From SIG607 sp036307305 (GTDB lineage Bacteria; Bacillota; Clostridia; Oscillospirales; Acutalibacteraceae), in contig JAXJXV010000007.1 of NCBI GenBank assembly GCA_036307305.1, positions 1-64,000 on the forward strand: DNA of 64,000 nucleotides, read 5' to 3'. Made by a program: the position numbers and the translations under genes. The notes below the pieces were generated by a model that ran no database searches, had not been told where the DNA came from, and saw only the letters and a program-made list of their open reading frames with translations. Positions 48,647 to 57,787 of this stretch are shown in pieces. Each line of letters opens with the position of its first letter. The first letter of the stretch is position 1.

Positions 48647-49315
48647 TTACCTCTCCTTTTTAATGATTTCTTTTTCTCCGTATCTGTCAAGTGTCATAAG
48701 AAAAACTTCTTTGACAGAAAGGGGATGTATAGCTTTTTTCAGATGTTCTTCCGTAATGTTTAAGGCACTGAGAGACTCAGCTATTATTTTTCCGTCGCTG
48801 ATAACGGGGAGAGGGAGAGAGGCTTTTTTTACTTTAATATCCTTAAGGTCGCCGGTTTGTAAGGGACGGTACTGATTTTTAACGACTACACTGAGATTGC
48901 CGTTTACTTCCAAAATAGCAAAGGCTATTTCGCTAACGTTAAAATAACCTTGACCTCTGAGAAGCTCAATAAGGTCAATAACGGTAAGACGAACCTTTTT
49001 TAGTGCTTTTTGGTCAATGACACCGTTTTTTATAATAACGGCGGAGTTACCGCTCATTATTTTTCTTACCGTGTGAGATTTCATTGAAATAACAGAAATG
49101 ATTATTTCCAAAATCACAAGTACAAAAATAGCAACAATGCCGTTTAGTACAGGCTGAGAATTATCCTGTAGCGGAATTGCTGCAATTTCTGAAATGAGCA
49201 GTGTAATAACAAGCTCGTTCGGTTGCATATCACCGATTTGTCTTTTGCCCATAAGCCGTATAGCAAGGGTTACAAAAAAATAAACAACTGCGGTTCGTAT
49301 GACTGTTATAATCAT
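48647..49315 (-). CDS. DUF421 (YetF-like) membrane protein
   Basis: This 222-aa protein has three N-terminal membrane helices with R-L-M-G-K-R-Q-I-G-D-M-Q-P-N-E-L-V, the DUF421 hallmark, and a soluble C-terminal domain with L-I-E-L-L-R-G-Q-G-Y-F-N-V-S-E-I. Related YetF/SpoVA-region proteins of Bacillus are linked to spores, but the role here is unknown. Confidence 0.9.
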   Translation of the reverse strand: MIITVIRTAVVYFFVTLAIRLMGKRQIGDMQPNELVITLLISEIAAIPLQDNSQPVLNGIVAIFVLVILEIIISVISMKSHTVRKIMSGNSAVIIKNGVIDQKALKKVRLTVIDLIELLRGQGYFNVSEIAFAILEVNGNLSVVVKNQYRPLQTGDLKDIKVKKASLPLPVISDGKIIAESLSALNITEEHLKKAIHPLSVKEVFLMTLDRYGEKEIIKKER

Positions 49316-49341
49316 TTTTAATCACCGCAGTTATTATTTGT

Positions 49342-49977
49342 TTAGTTATCCTTATTATTCATATCGTAAGAAAGAACCATAAGCTTATCGCCGAAATGTA
49401 CGTTCTGTACCGAAACGTTCGGATATGCAAGACCTAAATCGTAGTGGCTGAAATTAAGGAAGCCTTTAATTCCGAGTTTTACTAGCTTATATGCAATAGC
49501 CTCGGCTGACTCCTTGGGAATACAAAGCACCGCCGCAGTAGGCTTGTTTTCCTTGCAGAACTCGTCAAGAGAGTCCATAGAACGAACGGGAAGATTATGC
49601 ACAATCTGACCCACAAGAGATTCTTTTTGGTCAAAAAGACCGATAAGCTCGTAACCTTTATTGTCAAAACGAATGTGAGTGGCAATTGCGCGGCCTAAAT
49701 TACCTATACCTATTATGATAAGCTTCTGAGGTTTATCAAGACAAAGAATTTTTGCAATCTCAACGATTAACAACTGGACGTTATAACCGTAGCCCTGTTG
49801 ACCGAAACCGCCGAAGCAGTTAAGGTCCTGTCGAATCTGACTTGCAGTAAGTCCCATTTTACGTGAAAGCTCAGCAGAAGAAATACGGGTTATGCCTTGC
49901 TCTTCAAGGTCCATTAAAAATCTGTAGTATCTTGGGAGTCTGCGAATTACCGAAGGGGAAATCGAACGGTAAGCCAT
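49342..49977 (-). CDS. rex: Redox-sensing transcriptional repressor Rex
   Basis: This 211-aa repressor senses the NADH/NAD+ ratio. The N-terminal winged helix (S-A-E-L-S-R-K-M-G-L-T-A-S-Q-I-R-Q-D-L) is followed by a Rossmann fold with G-I-G-N-L-G-R-A near residue 93 and the F-G-G-F-G-Q-Q-G-Y-G-Y hinge. It controls fermentation genes in Clostridia. I see no convincing Rex operator ahead of genes in this window. Confidence 0.96.
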   Translation of the reverse strand: MAYRSISPSVIRRLPRYYRFLMDLEEQGITRISSAELSRKMGLTASQIRQDLNCFGGFGQQGYGYNVQLLIVEIAKILCLDKPQKLIIIGIGNLGRAIATHIRFDNKGYELIGLFDQKESLVGQIVHNLPVRSMDSLDEFCKENKPTAAVLCIPKESAEAIAYKLVKLGIKGFLNFSHYDLGLAYPNVSVQNVHFGDKLMVLSYDMNNKDN

Positions 49978-50068
49978 AAGATACCTCCGTATAAAAAATT
50001 AATAAATATTTACTCTAATATTATGTATCAAAAACGACTTTTTGTCAACACAAATAATCACACTTTCA

Positions 50069-50097
50069 TTGACAAATTTATCTAAGAATAGTATACT
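50069..50097 (+). promoter_or_regulatory. Promoter of the small lipoprotein gene
   Basis: TTGACA (50069-50074) and TATACT (50092-50097) have a 17-base spacer. It may also serve serS, which starts about 50 bases after the lipoprotein stop. Confidence 0.8.
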
Positions 50098-50128
50098 TAT
50101 ACATATATTTTTGAAAAGAGGAATATAA

Positions 50129-50503
50129 ATGAAAAGAATCATTGCTTTGGGCGTTTGCCTTTTGTTTATCGTTTCTTTGTGTGGCTGCGGCAGTATGGAA
50201 TCTATAAGGGAAAATCTTGCTGATTCAGGCTTTGAGGTTGAAGAAATGAATGAAAGCAGAATATCTTCTCTTAATAATGACGTTAAGTATACCTATGGCG
50301 GTAGAGGCTCGGTTGTTTCAGGATTTTATGCTAACGGTGAAAATGGCGAAAGTATTATTTGCATAGAGTTTTCGGATAAAGACGACTTAACCGTTATGTA
50401 TAAGCAGATTAAAAGTCAGCTTGAAGACGGCTGGATTATAGATATAAAAGGAAACATTGTGGTGTACGGAACACAAAAGGCAGTAAAAACAGCCTTGAAA
50501 TAA
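50129..50503 (+). CDS. Small lipoprotein of unknown function
   Basis: This 124-aa protein has a signal peptide ending in a lipobox (S-L-C-G-C; modified cysteine at about residue 20) and a short soluble domain with G-G-R-G-S-V and W-I-I-D-I-K-G-N-I-V-V-Y-G-T. It resembles no family that I recognise firmly. It is probably anchored to the outer face of the membrane. An AGAGGA site precedes the ATG. Confidence 0.85.
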   Translation: MKRIIALGVCLLFIVSLCGCGSMESIRENLADSGFEVEEMNESRISSLNNDVKYTYGGRGSVVSGFYANGENGESIICIEFSDKDDLTVMYKQIKSQLEDGWIIDIKGNIVVYGTQKAVKTALK

Positions 50504-50554
50504 TAGGCTTTGTGTGATATACTGATAGAGTTGATTCAGTCAGGAGGATATAAT

Positions 50555-51847
50555 ATGCTGGATATTAAATTTATAAGGGAAAACCCCGAGCTTGTAAAAG
50601 AAAATATTAAAAAGAAATTCAAGGACCATAAGCTTCCTTTGGTTGACGAGGTTTTAAAGCTTGACGAGGAAAAACGCGAGGCTAACAGCCGCGCTAACGA
50701 GCTTCGTGCGCTTCGTAATAAGGTAAGTAAAGAAATCGGCGCTCTTATGGGACAGGGCAAAAGAGAGGAAGCCGAGGAAAAGAAGAAGCTTGTTACAGCT
50801 CAGGCTGAAGAATTAAAGCTTCTTGAGGAAAAGGAAAACGAACTTGCCGCAAAGCTTAAAGAAAATATGATGAAGATACCTAACATTATCGACGACAGCG
50901 TTCCTATCGGTAAGGATGACAGCGAAAACGTTGAGGTACAGCAATACGGTGAGCAGACAAAGGTTGATTTTGAAATTCCTTATCACACCGATATAATGGC
51001 GCTCTTTAACGGTATCGATAAAGAGGCAGCAGGTAAGGTTGCGGGTGAAGGCTTCTATTATCTTATGGGTGACATTGCCCGTCTTCACAGCGCGGTTACC
51101 GCCTATGCAAGAGATTTTATGATTGATAAGGGCTTTACCTACTGCATCCCTCCCTTTATGATTCGTTCAGGGGTTGTTACGGGTGTAATGAGCTTTGAAG
51201 AAATGGACGCTATGATGTACAAAATTGAGGGTGAAGACCTCTATCTTATCGGTACAAGCGAACATTCTATGATAGGTAAGTTTATTGATACTATTACCGA
51301 TGAGGCTAAGCTTCCTTTAACCCTTACAAGCTATTCACCCTGTTTCAGAAAAGAGAAGGGCGCTCACGGTATAGAGGAACGCGGCATATACAGAATACAT
51401 CAGTTTGAGAAACAGGAAATGATAGTTATCTGTAAGCCCGAAGAAAGTATGGAATGGTTTAATAAAATGTGGAGCTACTCTGTAGAGCTTTTCCGTTCCC
51501 TTGATATCCCTGTAAGAACTCTTGAGTGTTGCTCAGGCGACCTTGCAGACCTTAAGGTTAAGTCCTATGACGTTGAAGCCTGGTCACCTAAACAGCAGAA
51601 GTATTTTGAGGTTTGCTCATGTTCTAATCTTGGTGATGCTCAGGCAAGACGACTCGGTATAAAGGTTAAGGGTGAGGACGGTAACAAATATCTTGCTCAT
51701 ACCCTTAATAATACGGTTGTTGCTCCTCCAAGAATGCTTATAGCTTTCCTTGAGAATAACTTGCAGTTTGACGGTGAGAAATATTCTGTAAAAATCCCCG
51801 AAGCACTTCGTCCTTATATGGGCGGCAAAGAGGTTATTGCTTATTAA
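50555..51847 (+). CDS. serS: Serine--tRNA ligase
   Basis: This 430-aa class II synthetase has an N-terminal tRNA-binding coiled coil (about 30-105), motif 2 with F-R-K-E-K-G-A-H-G-x-E-E-R-G near 260 and a final motif 3 with N-T-V-V-A-P-P-R-M-L. ATG 50555 (M-L-D-I-K-F) follows AGGAGG. A longer frame upstream is not used. There is no T-box in the short gap. Confidence 0.96.
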   Translation: MLDIKFIRENPELVKENIKKKFKDHKLPLVDEVLKLDEEKREANSRANELRALRNKVSKEIGALMGQGKREEAEEKKKLVTAQAEELKLLEEKENELAAKLKENMMKIPNIIDDSVPIGKDDSENVEVQQYGEQTKVDFEIPYHTDIMALFNGIDKEAAGKVAGEGFYYLMGDIARLHSAVTAYARDFMIDKGFTYCIPPFMIRSGVVTGVMSFEEMDAMMYKIEGEDLYLIGTSEHSMIGKFIDTITDEAKLPLTLTSYSPCFRKEKGAHGIEERGIYRIHQFEKQEMIVICKPEESMEWFNKMWSYSVELFRSLDIPVRTLECCSGDLADLKVKSYDVEAWSPKQQKYFEVCSCSNLGDAQARRLGIKVKGEDGNKYLAHTLNNTVVAPPRMLIAFLENNLQFDGEKYSVKIPEALRPYMGGKEVIAY

Positions 51848-51848
51848 T

Positions 51849-51889
51849 AAAAAACAGTCGTTATCTTTAGAGATAACGACTGTTTTTTT
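51849..51889 (+). terminator. Terminator after serS
   Basis: ACAGTCGTTATCT pairs with AGATAACGACTGT around TTAG, flanked by A and T runs. Confidence 0.9.
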
Positions 51890-51971
51890 GTTGCGATAAA
51901 AGAAAGAAATTACAGCTATTCAATAATATGGTATAATAGTATAAAGACAAATTATGGTTCTTATATGTTAA

Positions 51972-52054
51972 CGGGAGGATAACAAATCCTCCCCTACGAA
52001 GTAGCCGCAGAGACTGCGCTGAACATTAGTAGGGGCGGAATTGTTTTCCGCCCG
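51972..52054. repeat. Cloverleaf-like palindromic repeat
   Basis: Three hairpins are arranged around a closing pair: CGGGAGGAT/ATCCTCCC (51972-51993), CGCAG/CTGCG in the centre (near 52006-52018) and GGGCGGAA/TTCCGCCC (52033-52053). CCCCTAC (51991-51997) can also pair with GTAGGGG (52029-52035). It lies in a 270-base intergenic stretch without genes. It looks like the short GC-rich palindromic elements that are scattered in Clostridia genomes; mobility is not proven. Confidence 0.65.
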
Positions 52055-52072
52055 TTTGTTATTACAGGCAAT

Positions 52073-52106
52073 AAAAAATCCCGACTTTTTAAAAGTCGGG
52101 ATTTTT
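52073..52106. terminator. Terminator of the AEC transporter gene
   Basis: ATCCCGACTTTT pairs with AAAAGTCGGGAT, with A and T runs on both sides. Confidence 0.85.
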
Positions 52107-52119
52107 GTATATGTAAATA

Positions 52120-53076
52120 CTAAAGTATCAGTTGCGCTAAAGCAACGAATAATGGCATTGTAATTATTGAAAGCAGTGTTGAAACCGACACAAGCTTTAC
52201 CGAAAGGGCGGTATCGCGGTTGTATTTTGCAGAAAATACGGTGGTTACTGCCGCACAGGGTGCGCTGACTGCAATAATACAGGAAACGGCTATTGTATTT
52301 TCTATTCTAAGGGGTGACATCTGAAGAAGCATCAGAAGAACAAGAGATATTATTGGAGAAATAACAAGACGTGTTGAGATGGGCAACCATATACGGCTAT
52401 CGGTGATAGCGGTAATGATTTTGGATTTTGACAGGTAATAGCCTATAATTATCATAGGTACAGGGGTATTAAGATTTCCTATATGTCCTACGGCGCTTTT
52501 TATGGGGTCGGGGATAATATGAGAAGAATTTGTAAGGAACATAATAAGACCTATTGTTATTGCCATAACACCTGGGTTGAAAATCAGTTTTTTAACGGTG
52601 ATTTTAGTATCCTTACCGCCCATAAAAACGAGTCCGTAGGTCCACAGTATTACGTTGAACACAACAACGTAAGCACTGCCGAAAAATACACCTACGTCAC
52701 CGAGAATTGCCGCCTGTAAGGGTAACGCCATATATCCTGCATTAGAGAACACAACACCGAACTGACCCACAAGACGTGAATCAATATTTTTGTTTCTTAT
52801 AAATGCAAAAGCAAGTATACCTGCTACAACGTGAAAAACAACCGAAATGCCGAAAGCTATTATAAATTTAATAAGCATTGATTGTTCAAAGGGGCGGAAG
52901 AATGAGTTTATTATTACGGCAGGGGTAGCAAAATAAAGCACCAAATCCGACAGACCTTTTGAAATGTTGTCGTCAATAAGCTTTGTTTTGCCGCATATAA
53001 AGCCTACTGCAATAAGCAAGAATAGAACGAATACCTGTGAAGCAACAGCCCCGAAATTTGAAAGTAACTCTGTCAT
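52120..53076 (-). CDS. AEC family transporter
   Basis: This 318-aa membrane protein has about ten helices and belongs to the auxin efflux carrier family (L-S-D-L-V-L-Y-F-A-T-P-A-V-I near residue 45; N-A-G-Y-M-A-L-P-L near 112). Bacterial members move malate, malonate or related organic acids, but the substrate here is unknown. It follows the Nif3-like gene by 3 bases. Confidence 0.9.
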   Translation of the reverse strand: MTELLSNFGAVASQVFVLFLLIAVGFICGKTKLIDDNISKGLSDLVLYFATPAVIINSFFRPFEQSMLIKFIIAFGISVVFHVVAGILAFAFIRNKNIDSRLVGQFGVVFSNAGYMALPLQAAILGDVGVFFGSAYVVVFNVILWTYGLVFMGGKDTKITVKKLIFNPGVMAITIGLIMFLTNSSHIIPDPIKSAVGHIGNLNTPVPMIIIGYYLSKSKIITAITDSRIWLPISTRLVISPIISLVLLMLLQMSPLRIENTIAVSCIIAVSAPCAAVTTVFSAKYNRDTALSVKLVSVSTLLSIITMPLFVALAQLIL

Positions 53077-53079
53077 AGT

Positions 53080-53826
53080 TTATAACACCTTGATTGGAGA
53101 ATAATGGTCGGTAATGAAATTTACCTGAGGAAATTCCTTGCTCAGCATAGAGCAAAGAGGTTCGATAATAACGTCTTCTGTGGTAAAGTGTCCTGCATCA
53201 ATAAGGGCGAAGCCTTGACGCGCCGCTTCAAGAAACAGATGATGTTTAACTTCACTTGTAACAAGAGCATCACAGCCTTCATTTATTGCATCAATGAAAA
53301 ACTCACAGCCTGAGCCTGAGCAAACGGCAACGGTTTTAATTTTATTTTCACCTACGTATTTTATGTTGGCGTTTAGCTTTTTGCCTACAAAAGCGGCAAA
53401 TTCATCGCTTGAAAGAGGATTTTTAAGTTCACCTTTTCTTATTATAAAACCGTCGCTTGTGGTTAAAGGAGTTACACACTGTAGTTCTAAAGCGTTACAC
53501 AGAGCATCATTAACACCATTTTCACCAATATCAAGATTTGTGTGCATAGAAATAACTGAAATTTCGTTTTCAATAAGAGTATGTACAATATCGCCTTTTA
53601 TGATGTTTTTCAGTCCGCTGAAAATTACGGGGTGATGGGTTATTATGAGCTTTGCGCCTGTTTTTATAGCAAGGTTTAGTGCGCTTTCTGTACAGTCCAA
53701 CGCTAAAACAGCAGACTTTACGTCTGCTGTTTTGTTGCCGATAAGAAAACCGCTATTGTCAAAATCCGCAGCTGTATTTACAGGAAATTTTTCATTTAGA
53801 AATTCGTAAATATTTTCTACCGTCAT
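53080..53826 (-). CDS. Nif3-like dinuclear metal center protein
   Basis: This 248-aa protein is of the NIF3/YqfO family, with I-T-H-H-P-V-I-F near residue 62, H-T-N-L-D near 95 and a final G-H-F-x-T-E-D / H-Y-S segment; these histidines and acids bind two metals. It is often annotated as GTP cyclohydrolase I type 2, but the physiological role is uncertain. It lies 11 bases after glnS. Confidence 0.93.
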   Translation of the reverse strand: MTVENIYEFLNEKFPVNTAADFDNSGFLIGNKTADVKSAVLALDCTESALNLAIKTGAKLIITHHPVIFSGLKNIIKGDIVHTLIENEISVISMHTNLDIGENGVNDALCNALELQCVTPLTTSDGFIIRKGELKNPLSSDEFAAFVGKKLNANIKYVGENKIKTVAVCSGSGCEFFIDAINEGCDALVTSEVKHHLFLEAARQGFALIDAGHFTTEDVIIEPLCSMLSKEFPQVNFITDHYSPIKVL

Positions 53827-53837
53827 TTTGATATACC

Positions 53838-55520
53838 TTATTTCTTGAATGAATCTTTAAGAGCAACAATTCGGTTGATGATTATATTGTTTTCATCAGT
53901 GTCTGGGTCAACTGAGAAATAACCCTGACGCATAAACTGGAAACGGTCGCCGATATTTGCCTTCTTAATATCCTCGCCAACCTTACAACCGCTAAGAACC
54001 TGTAAAGAGTCGGGGTTGAGATTGTCGGCGAAAGAGGAAACACCTTCCTCGTCTGAGGGATTTTCTACGTTAAACAGTCTGTCATAGAGGCGTACCGTTG
54101 CATCAAAGCAATGGTCGGCGCTTACCCAGTGAAGCGTACCCTTAACCTTTCTGCCGTCTGGAGTTTCACCACCGAAGGACTCAGGGTCATAGGTACAGTG
54201 AACCACCGTAACGTTGCCGTTTTCGTCTGTTTCGTGGGAAGCGTATTTAATAAAGTACGCGCCCTTAAGACGAACTTCTTTCTCAGGACAAAGACGGAAA
54301 TATTTGCCTGGAGGGTCGAGCATAAAGTCATCTGCTTCAATATAAAGATTTTTGGTAAAGGGAACGGTATATTTGCCCATTTCCTCTTTATTTGGGTTTA
54401 CTTCAACCTCAATATAATCTGTCTTGTCCTCAGGATAGTTATCAATAACAACCTTTAAGGGTCTGAGCACAGCCATTGTACGAGGAGCGTTCATATTAAG
54501 CTCGTCTCTTACGCAGGATTCAAGAAGGGCGTAATCAATAACACTGTATGCCTTTGAAACGCCGATTTTATCAACAAATGCGCGAACAGCCTCAGCAGGA
54601 TATCCTCTTCTTCTCATACCGCAAATGGTTGCCATTCTGGGGTCATCCCAGCCTGAAACAAGACCGTCGTTAACCAGCTTTAAGCATTTACGCTTACTGG
54701 TTAAGGTGTAGTTTACGTTCATTCTTGCAAACTCAATCTGTCTTGGGGGCATCTTAATGTCAAGGGCATTTAAGAACCAGTTATAAAGAGGACGGTGGTT
54801 TTCAAACTCAAGAGAGCAAAGGGAGTGTGTTACACCTTCTTTTGCATCAGACAGCGGGTGAGCAAAATCGTACATAGGATAAACGCACCATTTGTCGCCT
54901 GTTCTGTGGTGATGCGCCTTCATAACGCGGTAGATAATAGGGTCGCGCATATTAAGGTTAGGAGAAGCCATATCAATTTTTGCTCTGAGTACCAGTGTGC
55001 CGTTTTCAAACTCACCTGCAGTCATACGTGCGAAAAGGTCTTTGGTTTCTTCTATGGGACGGTTTCTGTAGGGGCTTTCCTTACCTGCTTCGGTGAGAGT
55101 GCCTCTGTATTCTCTGATTTGGTCGGGGGAAAGCTCATCAACGTAGGCAAGACCTTTATCAATAAGAGCTAATGCGCATTCGTAAATGTAGTCGAAATAG
55201 TCAGAAGCGTAGTATACGTTGGCGTAGTTAAATCCCAGCCACTTGATATCCTCTTCAATAGCTTCAACGTATTCGGTGTCTTCCTTTGTAGGATTGGTGT
55301 CGTCAAGGCGGAGATTGCATATACCGCCGTATTTTTCAGCAGTAGAAAAGTCTATGCAGATAGCCTTTGCATGACCTATGTGAAGATATCCGTTAGGCTC
55401 AGGCGGGAAACGGGTCTGAACGCGGTCATAAACCCCTTCCTCAAGGTCCTTGTCAATAAAATCGTAAATGAAGTTAGATGGTTTTTCTATAACTTCGGGT
55501 GCTTTAATTTCGTTTTCCAT
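53838..55520 (-). CDS. glnS: Glutamine--tRNA ligase
   Basis: This 560-aa class I synthetase has the nucleotide-binding F-P-P-E-P-N-G-Y-L-H-I-G-H-A-K-A near residue 40 and the L-T-S-K-R-K (KMSKS-type) motif near 265, followed by two C-terminal beta-barrel anticodon-binding domains. The N-terminal extension of E. coli-like enzymes is short. Most Firmicutes make Gln-tRNA with GatCAB instead, so this gene was probably gained by lateral transfer in the lineage. Confidence 0.95.
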   Translation of the reverse strand: MENEIKAPEVIEKPSNFIYDFIDKDLEEGVYDRVQTRFPPEPNGYLHIGHAKAICIDFSTAEKYGGICNLRLDDTNPTKEDTEYVEAIEEDIKWLGFNYANVYYASDYFDYIYECALALIDKGLAYVDELSPDQIREYRGTLTEAGKESPYRNRPIEETKDLFARMTAGEFENGTLVLRAKIDMASPNLNMRDPIIYRVMKAHHHRTGDKWCVYPMYDFAHPLSDAKEGVTHSLCSLEFENHRPLYNWFLNALDIKMPPRQIEFARMNVNYTLTSKRKCLKLVNDGLVSGWDDPRMATICGMRRRGYPAEAVRAFVDKIGVSKAYSVIDYALLESCVRDELNMNAPRTMAVLRPLKVVIDNYPEDKTDYIEVEVNPNKEEMGKYTVPFTKNLYIEADDFMLDPPGKYFRLCPEKEVRLKGAYFIKYASHETDENGNVTVVHCTYDPESFGGETPDGRKVKGTLHWVSADHCFDATVRLYDRLFNVENPSDEEGVSSFADNLNPDSLQVLSGCKVGEDIKKANIGDRFQFMRQGYFSVDPDTDENNIIINRIVALKDSFKK

Positions 55521-55530
55521 TTTATATCTC

Positions 55531-57183
55531 CTAAAGAATAGCTGTTATTTTGTCAATTCTTTCCATACATTTAGCTTTACCCATAACCTTCATTATACTG
55601 CAAAGGTCAGGAGTGTTTCTTCTGCCCGTAATTGCGATACGAAGAACTGTGGAAAGGTCACCTGCATGTCCCTTATAAGCGGACGGGTCAGCTTTATAGG
55701 CTTTTGTTTCCTCAGCAAAGTTAAGGGAAGGGCAGAGGCTTTTGATTTTATCAAACCACTGCTGTTTGTCGTCGTTTTCATCATAAACTGCCTTGTATGC
55801 CGTAAGGAAAGCTTTTGCATCCTCTTTATCGATGTTTTCAGGAAGGGTGTAATCGGGACTGAATAGTTCCTCAAAGAAATAGGATACGTAGTCCTTTGCA
55901 TCCTTCCACTTAGCGATATCCTTACGAGGCTTTGCGCAGTCGCGGTCTATTGAGAAAATTGCCTTTGTGTAGCTTTCATCTCTGCTCAGCAGGGTGTAGA
56001 AATCAGTGTCAAATTCTTTTGCCCAAGCTGTGATTTTTTCGCTAACCTCTTGTCCTGACATTCTTGAAACAATGTTTTTGCTTACATCAAGCAGTTTGTT
56101 TTCGTCAAACAGCGCACCCGATACACTCATTTTCTTTAGATTGAATTTAAACTCGGTATAGGGTTTGTCGGGATTAGCTCTTCTGAAATCTTCAAAGTCA
56201 GAAGCCGCGATGGTCATAAGATACTCAACAACACAAAGGGCATCGAAGCCTTCTTCAATAAAGAAGTGAACTGCAGCTTCGGGGTCTTTACGCTTGGAAA
56301 TCTTTCTCTTTGCGCCGCCGTCAAGCTTCATAATAGGTGAAACGTGAGCAAATTTAGGTACCTTGAAGCCAAGCAGACGGAAAAGCTGAATGTGTTTAGG
56401 TACGGATGAAATCCATTCATCTCCGCGCATAACCACAGTGGTATGCATAAGGTGGTCGTCGATAGCGTGAGCAAAGTGATAGGTGGGAATTCCGTCGGAT
56501 TTTAAAAGCACGAAATCCTCGTCGTTTTCGGGCATTTCTATTTTGCCCTTTATCATATCGTCAAATACAACCTTGTTTTCTTCACTTCCGGGAGATTTAA
56601 GACGGATAACAAAGGGGAGTCCTGCGTCAATCTTTTCCTTAGCTTCCTCAAAGGCGATATTTCTATGCACAGCCCACTGTCCGTGGTAGCCTGTACGGAT
56701 ATTGTCCTTTTCCTGTTTTGCCCTTATTTCTTCAAGCTCCTCGGCAGTGCAGAAGCAAGGGTAAGCAAGTCCCTGTCTGATAAGCTCTTTAGCGTAGGTC
56801 TGATATATTTCGGCTCGATGGCTCTGCTGATAAGGTCCGTAAACGCCCTTTTCCTCAGTTCCGCTGACAAAACCTTCGTCAATGGTAATGCCGAAACGGT
56901 TAAGACCGTCGATTATGTTTTCAATACCGCCCTTGATTTCTCTTTTCTTGTCGGTGTCTTCAATTCGGGTGAAGAATATACCCTCGCTGCTTGTGGCGGC
57001 AATACGGTTTACAAGGGAAGTAAATAATGTACCGATGTGAAGATAGCCTGTAGGACTGGGGGCAACTCGTGTTACCCTTGCGCCCTCCTTTAAGTTTCTT
57101 TCGGGATACAGGCTCTCATAATAATCAGGTGTTTTATCTATATGACCGAGCAACAGCTCTGCCATTTTAATATTATCTTGCAT
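55531..57183 (-). CDS. gltX: Glutamate--tRNA ligase
   Basis: This 550-aa class I synthetase has A-P-S-P-T-G-Y-L-H-I-G near residue 45, W-I-S-S-V-P-K-H near 256 and K-I-S-K-R (KMSKS-type) near 295. It is longer than common bacterial GltX (about 480 aa). ATG 57183 follows GAGGAAT. The frame upstream to 57285 overlaps the nrdR 3' end and is not used. It lies directly upstream of glnS. Confidence 0.94.
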   Translation of the reverse strand: MQDNIKMAELLLGHIDKTPDYYESLYPERNLKEGARVTRVAPSPTGYLHIGTLFTSLVNRIAATSSEGIFFTRIEDTDKKREIKGGIENIIDGLNRFGITIDEGFVSGTEEKGVYGPYQQSHRAEIYQTYAKELIRQGLAYPCFCTAEELEEIRAKQEKDNIRTGYHGQWAVHRNIAFEEAKEKIDAGLPFVIRLKSPGSEENKVVFDDMIKGKIEMPENDEDFVLLKSDGIPTYHFAHAIDDHLMHTTVVMRGDEWISSVPKHIQLFRLLGFKVPKFAHVSPIMKLDGGAKRKISKRKDPEAAVHFFIEEGFDALCVVEYLMTIAASDFEDFRRANPDKPYTEFKFNLKKMSVSGALFDENKLLDVSKNIVSRMSGQEVSEKITAWAKEFDTDFYTLLSRDESYTKAIFSIDRDCAKPRKDIAKWKDAKDYVSYFFEELFSPDYTLPENIDKEDAKAFLTAYKAVYDENDDKQQWFDKIKSLCPSLNFAEETKAYKADPSAYKGHAGDLSTVLRIAITGRRNTPDLCSIMKVMGKAKCMERIDKITAIL

Positions 57184-57196
57184 AGTGATTCCTCTC

Positions 57197-57649
57197 TTAT
57201 TTCTGGGTGAGCTTTTTAAGTTCTTCCATAAATGATGAAATATCATCAAAACGGCGGTAAACGGAGGCGAAGCGAACATAGGCAACCTCGTCTACGAATT
57301 TGAGCTTCTCCATAACCATTTCACCTATATGAACAGAGGTGACCTCGCGGTCAAGACTGTTTTGTATGGAAAGTTCAATTTCATCGATAAGAGTTTCGAG
57401 TGCGCCCAGTGTAACAGGGCGTTTTTCACAAGCGCGAAGCAATCCGTTAAGAAGCTTTTCGCGTTTGAATGGCTCTCTTGATTTATCCTTCTTAATAACG
57501 ATAATGGGAAGACTCTCTACAAGTTCATAAGTAGTAAAGCGTTTTGCACACTTAAGGCACTCACGACGTCTTCTGATTTTTTCGCCTTCATCTGTGGGGC
57601 GCGAGTCGACAACCTTGCTTTCTTCAAAACTACAATAAGGACATTTCAT
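57197..57649 (-). CDS. nrdR: Transcriptional repressor NrdR
   Basis: This 150-aa repressor of ribonucleotide reductase genes begins with a zinc ribbon (C-P-Y-C ... C-L-K-C) that binds DNA and continues with an ATP-cone domain (P-I-I-V-I-K-K-D-K-S-R-E-P-F). An NrdR-box-like sequence lies in its own promoter region (57690-57705). It is upstream of gltX with a 13-base gap. Confidence 0.97.
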   Translation of the reverse strand: MKCPYCSFEESKVVDSRPTDEGEKIRRRRECLKCAKRFTTYELVESLPIIVIKKDKSREPFKREKLLNGLLRACEKRPVTLGALETLIDEIELSIQNSLDREVTSVHIGEMVMEKLKFVDEVAYVRFASVYRRFDDISSFMEELKKLTQK

Positions 57650-57689
57650 AATGTTTCACCCATTTTTCACATAATTATTTTTTAGTATA

Positions 57690-57705
57690 ACACAATATAT
57701 AGTAA
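57690..57705. promoter_or_regulatory. NrdR box upstream of nrdR
   Basis: ACACAATATATAGTAA matches the NrdR box consensus (acaCwAtATaTwGtgt) at 14 of 16 positions. It overlaps the likely nrdR promoter, upstream of the -10 TATACT on the minus strand (57684-57689), fitting self-repression. A second, spaced box is not clear. Confidence 0.65.
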
Positions 57706-57787
57706 GTTGCAAGAAAAAAATAACTATTGAAATGTGTGAAAATTATGATAAAATAAAGGTGATATTTTTATTGAAAGGATGATTTTG

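Noticed and set aside
50510..50554. Longer N-terminus for seryl-tRNA synthetase
   Set aside because: The in-frame upstream start gives an extra segment not found in the family, and an AGGAGG precedes the M-L-D-I-K start.
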